Below are positions 27,595 through 36,449 of a stretch of DNA of 64,000 bases, piece by piece. The translations under genes were made by a program, and so were the position numbers. A model generated the notes under the pieces. It worked only from the letters and a program-made list of their open reading frames with translations. It made no database searches and was not told where the DNA came from. Positions within the stretch are counted from its first letter, which is position 1. Each line of letters begins with the position of its first letter. Source of the stretch: FEN-1297 sp963834015 (GTDB lineage: Bacteria; Bacteroidota; Ignavibacteria; Ignavibacteriales; Ignavibacteriaceae); assembly GCA_963834015.1 (NCBI GenBank), contig CAWIAG010000004.1:806001-870000 (forward strand), read 5' to 3'.

Positions 27595-28701
27595 TTAATA
27601 AAATGATAAAGGATAAATAGCATAGAATACCGTCCCAACAGAGTCGGTACTTTCAAAAAATAATTTTCCTTTAAGAAAGTTTTCTGTAATAAGTTTTGCG
27701 CTGTAAATTCCAAGCCCCCTGCCGCTTCCCTTGGTTGAGAATGTCTTGTTGAATATTTGCTCCTGGACATTCACGGGAATAACGTCAACATTTCTTATCG
27801 TAAACTCAACACTATCCCCTTTGGCTGTACAATATAATTCCACTATCCCGTTTTTCTTTGTCGCTTCAAGGGCATTTTTAACCAGGTTGAATATTACCCT
27901 GTTTAGTAATGTTTTGTCCGAGGAAATATTAATATGTTCCGATTTGATAATCTGCAAATTTTTATTTTCTGCTAACAAACTATATCTTACTTTATCGCAT
28001 ACGTCTAACATGATATCGTTGCAATCAAAAGTTGATATATCCGGAACAAATTCATTGCGCTCTGTCATCAGGAACTGTTTGTGAGAAATTATTTCATCTA
28101 TCAAATTATCTGTAATTTTTTTGGCTATTAGCATAAGCTCTTCATTTTCTTTTATGCTGTCTCCGCCTATAAGGTTGAGGCATTCTTTAAGTGCTCCGGC
28201 AGAATTTAATATATCATGAAAAAAAATTCTATCCAAACTCGCTTTCCACTTAGCCTCACTAATATCGGTTAAAGAAAGAAAAATAAAATTGTACATTTTT
28301 ATGTTCAAAGGTAATGCTGTTAAGAGGAAATCCAGTACTTCATTGCCTCTTATAACAATTTTATATTCTTCTTTTACTTCTTGCTTTAAGCTTAAACATG
28401 ATGAAAAAATCCTCCCAAATTCTTTACCCTGGAAGTTATCTGCCGAATTTAATGCTGTTTCGCCATTATTTGAATCACTATATCTAATTACCTTTGCAAA
28501 TTCTTTGCCAATTAAAGTTTGGACATTATCAGCTTTTAATAATTCTAAAAAGGCTCTATTCGCATGTAAAATAACACCGTTCTCATTTAGTATTATTAAA
28601 GGATGTTGGACAAAGTTGATAAAATGAACGGATTGTTTAATCTCTTCAAAGAGGTTTATATCTGTTTGTAATTTATCAGATATAATATTTTCTTGCTGCA
28701 T
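27595..28701 (-). CDS. PAS sensor histidine kinase with atypical H- and G1-boxes
   Basis: 368 residues, cytoplasmic. A PAS domain (about 28-150; FVQHPLIILNENGVILHANRAF) precedes a dimerisation helix with the phosphoacceptor His at about H162 (FFHDILN). The HATPase domain has a clear N box (NLVKNALEA) and G2-type box (STKGSGRGLGIYSAKLI). The usual G1 DxGxG is replaced by NVDVIPVN. This combination occurs in a known subfamily that has FFHDILN and NPGxIP instead of the classical motifs, so the protein may still be active. It is the last gene of the minus-strand signalling cluster, 50 bases behind the receiver-kinase hybrid. Confidence 0.88.
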   Translation of the reverse strand: MQQENIISDKLQTDINLFEEIKQSVHFINFVQHPLIILNENGVILHANRAFLELLKADNVQTLIGKEFAKVIRYSDSNNGETALNSADNFQGKEFGRIFSSCLSLKQEVKEEYKIVIRGNEVLDFLLTALPLNIKMYNFIFLSLTDISEAKWKASLDRIFFHDILNSAGALKECLNLIGGDSIKENEELMLIAKKITDNLIDEIISHKQFLMTERNEFVPDISTFDCNDIMLDVCDKVRYSLLAENKNLQIIKSEHINISSDKTLLNRVIFNLVKNALEATKKNGIVELYCTAKGDSVEFTIRNVDVIPVNVQEQIFNKTFSTKGSGRGLGIYSAKLITENFLKGKLFFESTDSVGTVFYAIYPLSFY

Positions 28702-28751
28702 TATTAATTCCCTATAAATAGCACAACTATTCTTATGGTATTTATTAACGG

Positions 28752-29837
28752 TTATATAGATTTATAAACAGGCAATGATACTCTACATGTTGTATATTCA
28801 TTAATTTCACTGGATAAATTAAATATACCGCAGTATAATGTCATAAGGTTTTTAACGGATATTAAACCTAGTCCATTCAGATTCTTTTGATATTTATTCC
28901 TATCCTGTTGCCCGAATGTAATGATATTGGCTATTTGCTCTTTTGCCATACCGCGACCATGATCTGTAATGTTTAATTGATATTCATCTTCGTAAACGCT
29001 GCTTTTTATAATAATTTTGGATCCCGGTTCGGAAAATTTCAAAGCGTTCTCAACAATTTCTTCTACAAGATACGCAAAATCATTTTCGGAAATCTTTAAA
29101 GGTGAATCAATAAGTTCCCATTCTAAATCATTCTCTCTTTGTGCTTCCTTCATCATCCTTTTAATTGTGTACTCAAGTATAATACTAGGAGATTGTGTAA
29201 ATACATTATTCGGCTCTCCGTTTCCTTTTGATGCTAATCTTAAGCGGATACCCGTATAACGGATAAATTTTTCGATGGTTTTATGTAAACGGTTACTTGA
29301 TATTTTAATTTTTTTAGCCATCTCGGATATTTCATCAATTTTAAATTCATTTTTACCCTCGGTAATTAATTCGGCATATCCGATAATAGAAATTAGTGGT
29401 GTACGAAATTCATGCGGTACATAGGCAGAAATGTCAAGAAATATATCTTCAAATTTTTTATCAATTCTTTCTTTCTTTTTGAGTTGAGTTTCAACCGATT
29501 GCAGAAGTTCCTTAGCCCTGAATGGTTTCATAAGATAATCATCTGCCCCAAGAGTCATACCTTTGCGCAAATTTGTAATGTCCGTTTTTGCAGTGAGAAA
29601 AATGAACGGTACCGATGTACTACCGGGAAGTTTTTGAAAATGTTCTAATAATCTGTAACCATCCACTTCAGGCATCATTATATCAGATATTACTAAATCA
29701 GGGATTTCATACTCCAGAATTTTTATTGCTTGTCTTCCATCTTGTGCTGAGATTGTTGTATATCCTGAATTTTCTAAAAGATCTATTATGGTGTTCCTTA
29801 CTTCTTTCTCATCTTCAACAACCAGTATTTTGTTCAT
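28752..29837 (-). CDS. Receiver-histidine kinase hybrid (REC-HisKA-HATPase)
   Basis: 361 residues. An N-terminal receiver has the acidic pair near E8-D9, phosphoacceptor D52 (VISDIMMP) and Lys in MKPFRA near 105. It is joined directly to a kinase core with His at about H142 (VPHEFRTP), an N box near 250 (EEIVENALKFSEPG) and a G1 box DHGRGM. There is no PAS or membrane segment, so the receiver is the only input domain, and the protein probably relays a signal from another kinase. A good Shine-Dalgarno (TTGGAGTC) precedes the start, and 235 bases separate it from the LytTR regulator upstream. Confidence 0.9.
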   Translation of the reverse strand: MNKILVVEDEKEVRNTIIDLLENSGYTTISAQDGRQAIKILEYEIPDLVISDIMMPEVDGYRLLEHFQKLPGSTSVPFIFLTAKTDITNLRKGMTLGADDYLMKPFRAKELLQSVETQLKKKERIDKKFEDIFLDISAYVPHEFRTPLISIIGYAELITEGKNEFKIDEISEMAKKIKISSNRLHKTIEKFIRYTGIRLRLASKGNGEPNNVFTQSPSIILEYTIKRMMKEAQRENDLEWELIDSPLKISENDFAYLVEEIVENALKFSEPGSKIIIKSSVYEDEYQLNITDHGRGMAKEQIANIITFGQQDRNKYQKNLNGLGLISVKNLMTLYCGIFNLSSEINEYTTCRVSLPVYKSI

Positions 29838-29928
29838 TTTTTAGACTCCAAATTTAATTTCAATTAAATTTTCGAATTAAATATTGAATTTGTAATTGAA
29901 ATGCAGTGGATAAGATAAAAATCAAATT

Positions 29929-29955
29929 AACGCGTATTATTTGCAGTAAACGCGT
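29929..29955. promoter_or_regulatory. Paired AACGCGT direct repeats, possible LytTR-type operator
   Basis: Identical AACGCGT heptamers at 29929-29935 and 29949-29955 lie exactly 20 bases apart, in the 235-base gap upstream of the receiver-kinase hybrid (minus strand start 29837). They stand out as GC-rich islands in AT-rich DNA. LytTR regulators generally bind two direct repeats about two helical turns apart, and a LytTR gene is immediately upstream. Each ACGCGT core is itself palindromic, so other binding proteins are possible. Confidence 0.35.
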
Positions 29956-30072
29956 TCCTTAAATAGGACTGATATTTATGAGGTTATAGACTTAATTTAA
30001 TCATTATTTAAAAATAATTCACTGCAGGCGCAATGTCTTTTTTGGCTGGCTTGTTTTCTAAATAAAATTAGG

Positions 30073-30843
30073 TCAGACTAAAAATTTTGATTTGATCTTT
30101 GTGGTGTAACGCTGGCTTATAATAAAGGTTTCTTCAAAATTTTTTAATTTTACTATGTAAGCACGTTTATACCATTTCTCTATTTTTTCAATCTGGTTGA
30201 TATTTAATATTGTTGAGCGGTGTATTCGGAGAAATATATTTTCTGGTAAAAGAAGCTCCCACTGCTTCATCAATTTTCTGACTAACAAATTTGTATCTGA
30301 AGTTAGAAAAATGGTGGAATATTCACCCTCTGCTTTTATACATAAAATATCGCCTATTCGAATAAACTGTGACTTATTTTTAGTATTTACAAATAACCTG
30401 TCATTTTCTGTCAGATTTTCCTTTTTCTCTGTAGAAGGTTCTTCCTGGTAGTTTGTGCTTTGCAGCTTTATTGTTTCAAATTTTTGGATCCTTGTTTCAA
30501 TTGCTTTTAAAATAGTAGCCGCTCTGAAAGGCTTTGTTATATAATCGTCGGCTCCGCTTTCCATGCCGTTTCTAAAATCTGAGATATCTGCCTTGGCAGT
30601 TAGAAAGATGAATGGTACCATCGATAAAATTTTATCTTTTTTTAATTCTTCAATTACACCTTCTCCGCTCATTCGTGGCATCATTATGTCACAAATTATC
30701 AGGTCTGGATTAATTTCTTTTGCAAGTTGTACCCCTTCCATGCCGTCTTCTGCAAGAAAAGCCTTATAACCATTAAGTTCCAACAACTCTCTTAAGGTCG
30801 ATCTGATTGCAGATTCATCTTCAATAATTAATATTTTTTTCAT
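30073..30843 (-). CDS. LytTR-family response regulator (REC-LytTR)
   Basis: 256 residues. The receiver domain spans about 1-120: E8-D9 acidic pocket, phosphoacceptor D52 (IICDIMMP), and Lys in ITKPFRA near 105. After a short linker comes a LytTR DNA-binding domain (about 155-256): RIGDILCIKAEGEYSTIFLTS, LPENIFLRIHRSTILNINQIEKIEKW. LytTR proteins bind direct repeats in the major groove. Located 69 bases behind the 7TM/PAS kinase and in the same direction, it is the likely output of that kinase. Confidence 0.93.
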   Translation of the reverse strand: MKKILIIEDESAIRSTLRELLELNGYKAFLAEDGMEGVQLAKEINPDLIICDIMMPRMSGEGVIEELKKDKILSMVPFIFLTAKADISDFRNGMESGADDYITKPFRAATILKAIETRIQKFETIKLQSTNYQEEPSTEKKENLTENDRLFVNTKNKSQFIRIGDILCIKAEGEYSTIFLTSDTNLLVRKLMKQWELLLPENIFLRIHRSTILNINQIEKIEKWYKRAYIVKLKNFEETFIISQRYTTKIKSKFLV

Positions 30844-30912
30844 ACTCTTAAATATCCAAAATTATTGAATAAATATCATTAAAAATAATGACATTTAGAC
30901 TAATTTATTACA

Positions 30913-33900
30913 TCAATTACAAGGTAAAGTTATAATTATCTCCGTACCTTTATTAACCTCGCTATTAATAGAAAGTGTCCCATGATGAATTTGTATAGAT
31001 TTTTTTACAATAGATAATCCTAACCCCGTTCCGGAAATTGCACCTACATTTTGTCCCCTGTGAAATGGTTCAAATAATAACTCTTGATCATCCTTTGGTA
31101 TGCCGATACCTTCATCTGAAATAGACAATAAAAGGTTATCAAATTCTTTAGTTATTCTGAATGAGACCTTTCCTCCTTTCGGAGAATATTTTATGGCATT
31201 GGAAAGAAGATTAGTTGTTATCTGTGTAATAAGCTTGCTGTCTAATTCAAAAATATTTTCCTGCAAAGAATAATCAAAATCAAAATTAATATTTCCCGGT
31301 GCGGATAATTTTATATTATCAAGTATGCCGCTAAGCAGTTCATATAAATTTGTTTCACTAGGTGTGAATTTTATATTATCCGATTCTGATTTGTTTACCG
31401 TTAACACATCATTTATTAATTCATTCATATATAATACTGCATTTTGAACATTTCTCAAATATTCATAATATTTCTCATTCGGCCATTCCCTTCCGTACAT
31501 TTCTAACAAATCTGCAGCTGCAAGGATGGTAGTAAGTGGAGTTCTGAATTCATGGGAAGCAACCGAAATAAACCTTGATTTAAGTTCATTGAGCTCTTTT
31601 TCCTTATTAAGTGCTTTAAGGATCTCCTTTTGAAGTTTTTTGAATTCGGTTATATCCAGCATTACGCCGACTACTCCCCCCAGCGTACCATCTGCTTTAT
31701 TGAAGCTACCCTTGTAAACTAGAACATCGTGTACAACCCCGTAACCATCATATGCTAAGGTTTCATAGCTCTGTGCTTCTCCGGTTTTAAGCAGCTCCTC
31801 ATCCCATTTATCCTCAATCCTGGCTACCTCATATTGGGCAGTTTCAAATATTGTTTTGCCAAGAACGTTTTCTTTTTTAATACCAAGAAATTCTTCAAAT
31901 GCCTTATTGCAGCCGGTATAAAGCTTTTCAGCGTCCCTTATAAAAATTGGATTCGGAATTGTATCCAGAAGTATACTCATAAATGATAGTTGATTCTGAA
32001 TACTGTCTTCTGCGATTTTAAGCTTTTCAATCTCTTCTTTTAATAATTTATTAACATCATCTAATTTTTGAGTCCGTTCCGTAACAAGATTTTCAAGATG
32101 ATCCCTGTATTTTTGTAATTGTTTTTCAGTGTTCCGGCGCTCTGTAATGTCCGTTAAAATTGTCATGGAAACTGTTTCTCCGAAATAGTTTATCGGAGTC
32201 GTGGATACTATAACTTCAATTTCCCTGCCGGCATTATTTAAAAGTGTAAATTCACCGGGGGCAGGACTGTAGCTGGAAATATCTTCACCGTACTTTGCTG
32301 TTGCGATTTTATATGATTCCGCAGTTAAAATACTCTTCCACTGGAAAGATTGGGATGTAAAATATTCCTTTTCATAGCCCAACACCTCAACGCATTTTTC
32401 ATTCATATAGATTATGCGCCCCTCTTTTACGATAAATATTACATTAGGTGACTTTTCCGAAAGAGTCCTGAATTTTTCTTCTGATTCCTTTAATGCTTTT
32501 ATTGCATTAACCTGTTCTGTTATGTCCTCTACTGTACCGTCATAGTATAATACTTCATTATTATCGTCACGTATACACTTAGCGCTCTCTCTTAATACTA
32601 CGGTCGATCCGTCTTTTTTTAGCCATCTTACCTCAATACCTTTTACCTCACCGTGTTTTTCAATGGCATTTTTAAAATCTATTCTGTTTAATGAATTTTC
32701 ATTGTAACCTTCATGTTCAAGATCGCGCCGGAGTAACTCCTGCAGATCATCATAACCCAGCATCTTCATAATTGCCGGGTTGGCAAGTATTATTTTCCCG
32801 TCTACCGTCGTTCGGTAAATTCCTAATGGAGAATTGTTAAATAAATTTCTGTATCTTTTTTCTGATTCCCGAAGAGCTTTTTCATAATTTTTTCTTTCTG
32901 AAATATCCCGCGTTATTCCAACCAATCCGTAAAGTTCTCCTTTATCGTCCACTACACATGATGTGCTTAGTAAAATTGGAAATTCCGATCCGTTTTTCTT
33001 CTTATTTATTAATTCGCCCCGCCAGCCTCCTTGAACTGTAGCAGCTTTAATTTCTTCATTTAAAGGTTCCGGATTACTTTGAGACCTTATTATATTCATA
33101 TTTTTTCCTATTAATTCATTCTCACCGTAGCCGTACATTTTTAGGAAAGCATCATTAACAAAGATAAGATTATTATTTAAGTCGGCTATGCTTATGCCGT
33201 CGCTGGTACTTTTTATTGCTTGGGCAAGTAGTTGAATCCGTTCCTCAGCAATTTTACGTGTTGTTATGTCGTGCGTAACGTTTCGGTATTCAATTATTTC
33301 ACCATTAGTATCCCTCACAAACCGGGTCATCTGCTCTACCCAGAATATGGTACCATCCTTTTTTACAGACCGAAATTCAATAGAAGCATCTATGATTCCC
33401 TGACTGCTATTATTGGTATAAAAATGAATTACACGTTTCAGATCGCTTTTATATACGTATTTTAATGCCTTTTTACCTAGCCATTCATTAACCGGAAAGC
33501 CTGTAAAATGGTATATATTGGGACTGGCATAAATTATTTTTCCTCGAGGATCTGATATAAAATAAATCTCATTAATATTTTCTATTAGGTTACGAAATTT
33601 TTCTTCCGATTCTTTTAAAGCCTCGATAGCTTGTACTTTCTCGGTTATATCTTCAACGGTGCCTTCGTAATACATTGCCTTACCATCGTTGTCGTAAATA
33701 CATTTAGCATTTTCTCTTACATAAATTTCTGTTCCATCCTTTTTTATCCATTTTGATTCTAGGCCTGTTATACTACCGGTGTTTTCAATATTTCTTTTAA
33801 AATCCTCCTGTGAATAATTATGCTCACTGTATCCTTCTTTTTCAAGATGTCTTTCTTTTAACTCTGCAAAATTTGTATAACCCAGCATTTTTATAATAAT

Positions 33901-35157
33901 TGGATTTGCTAATAATATCATCCCGTCAGGAGTTGTTCTGTAGATTCCGATCGGAGAATTTTCAAATAAATTTCTATATCTTTTTTCGGATTCTCTCAAT
34001 GCATTTTCAACATTTTTTCTTTCCTTTATTTCTAAACTTAGGTCAAGATTTGATTTCGCTAATTCCGCAGTTCTGTTTCTAACTTTTTCTTCTAGTTCAA
34101 GTTTAAATTGGATAAGCTGGTTTTCAAAATTTTTTCTCTCGCTTAAATCCCGGCCAAGAATTAAATAGTAATTACCATTTATTAAATAATTATTTATAAC
34201 CGATTTTGTTACGGAAACGTGAATTTGATCTTTATTCTTCGTGATTAAGTCCAATTCAATTTCTTTTCCTATACCTTCGGTTAATTCCATCTCAACTGGA
34301 TAATTCTTGTCATTGAAAAAAATATCGATAGTTTTCCCGATTATTTCTTCTTCACTATATAATGTACGTCTAAGAAAAGACTTGCTAACTAATATAATTT
34401 TCCTGTTGCTGTCGTATATTACAAAGTAATCGGGGCTGGCGTCGAACATATTCTTTATTACATCAAACGGATTAACTAAAAAAGCTTTGTATTTCAAAAT
34501 ACCTGTTGAAAGGAATATCGATCCCATTAAATAAAACAAGGGCGTCATGGGCGGTGGATTAAATCCAAATAGCGTCGGCAATATGCCTTTAATAACCATT
34601 CCTGCAACCAATGGTATTGAGAGGCCGGTTATTGTATAAAGGCTTTGCTTCCTTTTTATTTCGTTATTCTGTTTTAAAAAATAAGTTAGGCCTATGATTA
34701 TGGTAATAATTCCGTACAAAATAAAATAAATTGTAATGAGTGTTAAGTAGATATTGGTGACATCGTTGTATTGCCATCCGTATGAATGGTGTACTAAATC
34801 TTTATATAATAAATTGGTAAATAGATGAATCCCCGAAAGACATAATCCCGGCAGGAATATCAGAATATTAATAATTTTGCTGGAAAATTTTTTACTTTCT
34901 GTCTGGACTATAATAAATTGGTAAAACATAAAAGGTAAAAACGGCCATAAGAATGAAGCTTTATGCCAGAATGCGGCTCCTTCGGCGTCTGGCGAGATCA
35001 AACTGAATAATTCGCATGTTCCTGTGTAAGTTGAAACTAGGGTAATTATTAGAAAAGATTTACTCAATTTATCCGAAGGATTTCTTAAGTAAACATATGA
35101 GCATAAAAACATTGCCAGGAAAATATTAATGAAATCAAAAAATGCAAAAAAATTCAT
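30913..35157 (-). CDS. 7TM/multi-PAS sensor histidine kinase
   Basis: 1414 residues. The N-terminal 225 or so are seven hydrophobic segments of the 7TM histidine-kinase N-terminal type (FFAFFDFINIFLAMFLCSYV at the start). About seven PAS domains follow (starting near 235, 400, 520, 645, 765, 890 and 1065), joined by coiled coils. Two of them, the second and fifth, are near copies sharing NSPxGIYRTTxDGxIxLANP. The kinase core has His at H1202 (ASHEFRTPLTTIL), N box LLSNAIKYSPKGG, G1 SDEGIGIP and G2 GTGLGLSIV. It heads a minus-strand cluster with the LytTR regulator and two more signalling proteins. Ligands are unknown. Confidence 0.93.
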   Translation of the reverse strand: MNFFAFFDFINIFLAMFLCSYVYLRNPSDKLSKSFLIITLVSTYTGTCELFSLISPDAEGAAFWHKASFLWPFLPFMFYQFIIVQTESKKFSSKIINILIFLPGLCLSGIHLFTNLLYKDLVHHSYGWQYNDVTNIYLTLITIYFILYGIITIIIGLTYFLKQNNEIKRKQSLYTITGLSIPLVAGMVIKGILPTLFGFNPPPMTPLFYLMGSIFLSTGILKYKAFLVNPFDVIKNMFDASPDYFVIYDSNRKIILVSKSFLRRTLYSEEEIIGKTIDIFFNDKNYPVEMELTEGIGKEIELDLITKNKDQIHVSVTKSVINNYLINGNYYLILGRDLSERKNFENQLIQFKLELEEKVRNRTAELAKSNLDLSLEIKERKNVENALRESEKRYRNLFENSPIGIYRTTPDGMILLANPIIIKMLGYTNFAELKERHLEKEGYSEHNYSQEDFKRNIENTGSITGLESKWIKKDGTEIYVRENAKCIYDNDGKAMYYEGTVEDITEKVQAIEALKESEEKFRNLIENINEIYFISDPRGKIIYASPNIYHFTGFPVNEWLGKKALKYVYKSDLKRVIHFYTNNSSQGIIDASIEFRSVKKDGTIFWVEQMTRFVRDTNGEIIEYRNVTHDITTRKIAEERIQLLAQAIKSTSDGISIADLNNNLIFVNDAFLKMYGYGENELIGKNMNIIRSQSNPEPLNEEIKAATVQGGWRGELINKKKNGSEFPILLSTSCVVDDKGELYGLVGITRDISERKNYEKALRESEKRYRNLFNNSPLGIYRTTVDGKIILANPAIMKMLGYDDLQELLRRDLEHEGYNENSLNRIDFKNAIEKHGEVKGIEVRWLKKDGSTVVLRESAKCIRDDNNEVLYYDGTVEDITEQVNAIKALKESEEKFRTLSEKSPNVIFIVKEGRIIYMNEKCVEVLGYEKEYFTSQSFQWKSILTAESYKIATAKYGEDISSYSPAPGEFTLLNNAGREIEVIVSTTPINYFGETVSMTILTDITERRNTEKQLQKYRDHLENLVTERTQKLDDVNKLLKEEIEKLKIAEDSIQNQLSFMSILLDTIPNPIFIRDAEKLYTGCNKAFEEFLGIKKENVLGKTIFETAQYEVARIEDKWDEELLKTGEAQSYETLAYDGYGVVHDVLVYKGSFNKADGTLGGVVGVMLDITEFKKLQKEILKALNKEKELNELKSRFISVASHEFRTPLTTILAAADLLEMYGREWPNEKYYEYLRNVQNAVLYMNELINDVLTVNKSESDNIKFTPSETNLYELLSGILDNIKLSAPGNINFDFDYSLQENIFELDSKLITQITTNLLSNAIKYSPKGGKVSFRITKEFDNLLLSISDEGIGIPKDDQELLFEPFHRGQNVGAISGTGLGLSIVKKSIQIHHGTLSINSEVNKGTEIIITLPCN

Positions 35158-35420
35158 ACAAGTTCATAAATTAAAATCATTTATATATAATTTAAACGCG
35201 CCTTCTGATTCAAATTACTATTACTAATGCTTTAGCGCTGTTTAAAACTTACAATATTTTAAATAATAAGTTCGGATTTACTTTCGAATTAAGAATAATA
35301 AATCATTGAAATTTGGATTGCTATTTTAAATAATCGAAAATTTTACATATTTTTTTACATTATCCTTTATTAGAAAATTATTACCTCGGAAATTTTGAAC
35401 TGACGTATTAACTGATTCAT

Positions 35421-35447
35421 ATAAACCTATATTATAAATAGGTTTAT
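35421..35447. repeat. Perfect 10-bp inverted repeat upstream of the Gdx-like exporter
   Basis: ATAAACCTAT (35421-35430), a 7-base spacer and ATAGGTTTAT (35438-35447). It lies 145 bases before the exporter start and 264 bases from the kinase start. It could be an operator or a transcript hairpin; it lacks a T-run on either strand, so it is not a typical terminator. Confidence 0.6.
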
Positions 35448-35452
35448 ACTTA

Positions 35453-35482
35453 ATTTATAAAAATCATTCAATTTTTATAAAT
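35453..35482. repeat. Perfect 12-bp AT-only inverted repeat
   Basis: ATTTATAAAAAT (35453-35464) and ATTTTTATAAAT (35471-35482) flank a CATTCA loop, only five bases after the previous palindrome. AT-only palindromes arise more easily by chance, so its meaning rests on its tandem position. Confidence 0.5.
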
Positions 35483-35591
35483 CAAATAGCAAAAAACATT
35501 GTTTTTTACAAAAATACTATATTTTTAAGTTTATTATAATCTTATTTACAAACTTAACTTTATACTTCAATTATTTAATAACGGAAAATAC

Positions 35592-35912
35592 ATGAATTGG
35601 ATTATATTGATTATAGCAGGTTTATTTGAAACTGCCTGGGCTATTGGAATGAAATATTCTAATGGTTTTACGAAACTATATCCCAGCTTATTTGTTTTTC
35701 TGACAATGGGGATAAGTGTATATATGCTTTCTATATCTTTAAAAACTATGCCCGTTGGTTCTGCATATGCAGTTTGGACGGGAATAGGCGCTGCAGGAAC
35801 AGCCATTTTAGGAATAATCCTTTTTGGCGAATCAAAGGAATTAATGAGATTAAGTTTTATTTTTTTGATTATTGTCGGGGTTATCGGGTTAAAAATATTT
35901 TCTGACAAGTAA
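35592..35912 (+). CDS. Small multidrug resistance transporter, Gdx/SugE type
   Basis: 106 residues, four membrane helices, the standard SMR size. The essential membrane Glu is E13 (GLFETAWAIGMK). MKYSNGF after helix 1 and PVGSAYAVWTGIGAAGTAILGI in helix 3 are features of the Gdx (SugE) subtype, which exports guanidinium ion in exchange for protons, rather than the multidrug-pumping EmrE subtype (this is family knowledge). It is a single gene rather than a heterodimeric pair. The 434-base leader contains two palindromes but no recognisable guanidine riboswitch. Confidence 0.88.
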   Translation: MNWIILIIAGLFETAWAIGMKYSNGFTKLYPSLFVFLTMGISVYMLSISLKTMPVGSAYAVWTGIGAAGTAILGIILFGESKELMRLSFIFLIIVGVIGLKIFSDK

Positions 35913-35949
35913 TATTTACTTCTGATTGTGAGTTTGAAAGGATGGTTTT

Positions 35950-36429
35950 ATGATTGTAGCTGTTAGTGCAGGGTTATTAATGTACACGGTATCTTTAGGC
36001 AGACTTAAAGTTTTTCTTGTACACCCGGGGGGTCCGTTTTTTAAAAATAAAGACGATGGATATTGGGGAATTCCGAAGGGATTGCAGGAGTTTGATGAAG
36101 GTCTTTTAAAAACAGCAGTTAGAGAATTCCATGAAGAAACAAGTATTATCCCGTTAGGTGATTTTTTCCCGCTCGGTTTTGTAAAACAAAAAAATGGTAA
36201 AATAGTTCATGCCTGGGCATTCCGGGTGGAAGATAATTTCACGTTTAATTTCAAAAGTAATACATTTGAAATGGAATGGCCGCCTAAGTCCGGTATAAAA
36301 CAGTTATTTCCGGAGGTTGACAAAGGGGAATTCTTTGATCCGGATATTGCCCGCATAAAAATTGTTGGTTCACAAAGTGAGTTTATTTCGAAGCTTGAAA
36401 GACACTTAAATTTATCTGAGCTTATATAA
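35950..36429 (+). CDS. NUDIX hydrolase
   Basis: 159 residues. The NUDIX box G44-x5-E50-x7-R58-E-F-H-E-E63 is intact apart from Ser where the last Gly normally sits. It is preceded by GYWGIPKG. Members cleave nucleoside diphosphates linked to another moiety. This branch (SAGLLMYTVSLGRLKVFLVHPGGP at the start, a long loop with HAWAFRVEDN) includes predicted NTP pyrophosphohydrolases, but the substrate cannot be read. It lies 37 bases after the exporter and 20 before the asparaginase. Confidence 0.9.
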   Translation: MIVAVSAGLLMYTVSLGRLKVFLVHPGGPFFKNKDDGYWGIPKGLQEFDEGLLKTAVREFHEETSIIPLGDFFPLGFVKQKNGKIVHAWAFRVEDNFTFNFKSNTFEMEWPPKSGIKQLFPEVDKGEFFDPDIARIKIVGSQSEFISKLERHLNLSELI

Positions 36430-36449
36430 CTGATTATTGGAGATGAAAA

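Larger units (their letters stand above)
35158..35591. other. 434-base divergent spacer with tandem palindromes
   Basis: This gap lies between the 7TM/PAS kinase (minus) and the Gdx-like exporter (plus), so it must hold both promoters. It is very AT-rich and no ORF with coding character was seen. Two perfect inverted repeats stand side by side (see the separate entries at 35421 and 35453). The promoters themselves could not be placed with confidence. Confidence 0.6.

Noticed and set aside
35460..35591. Guanidine riboswitch before the Gdx-like exporter
   Set aside because: No pair of ACGR-loop hairpins and no ykkC-type core was seen; a lone ACGG near 35581 is not enough.
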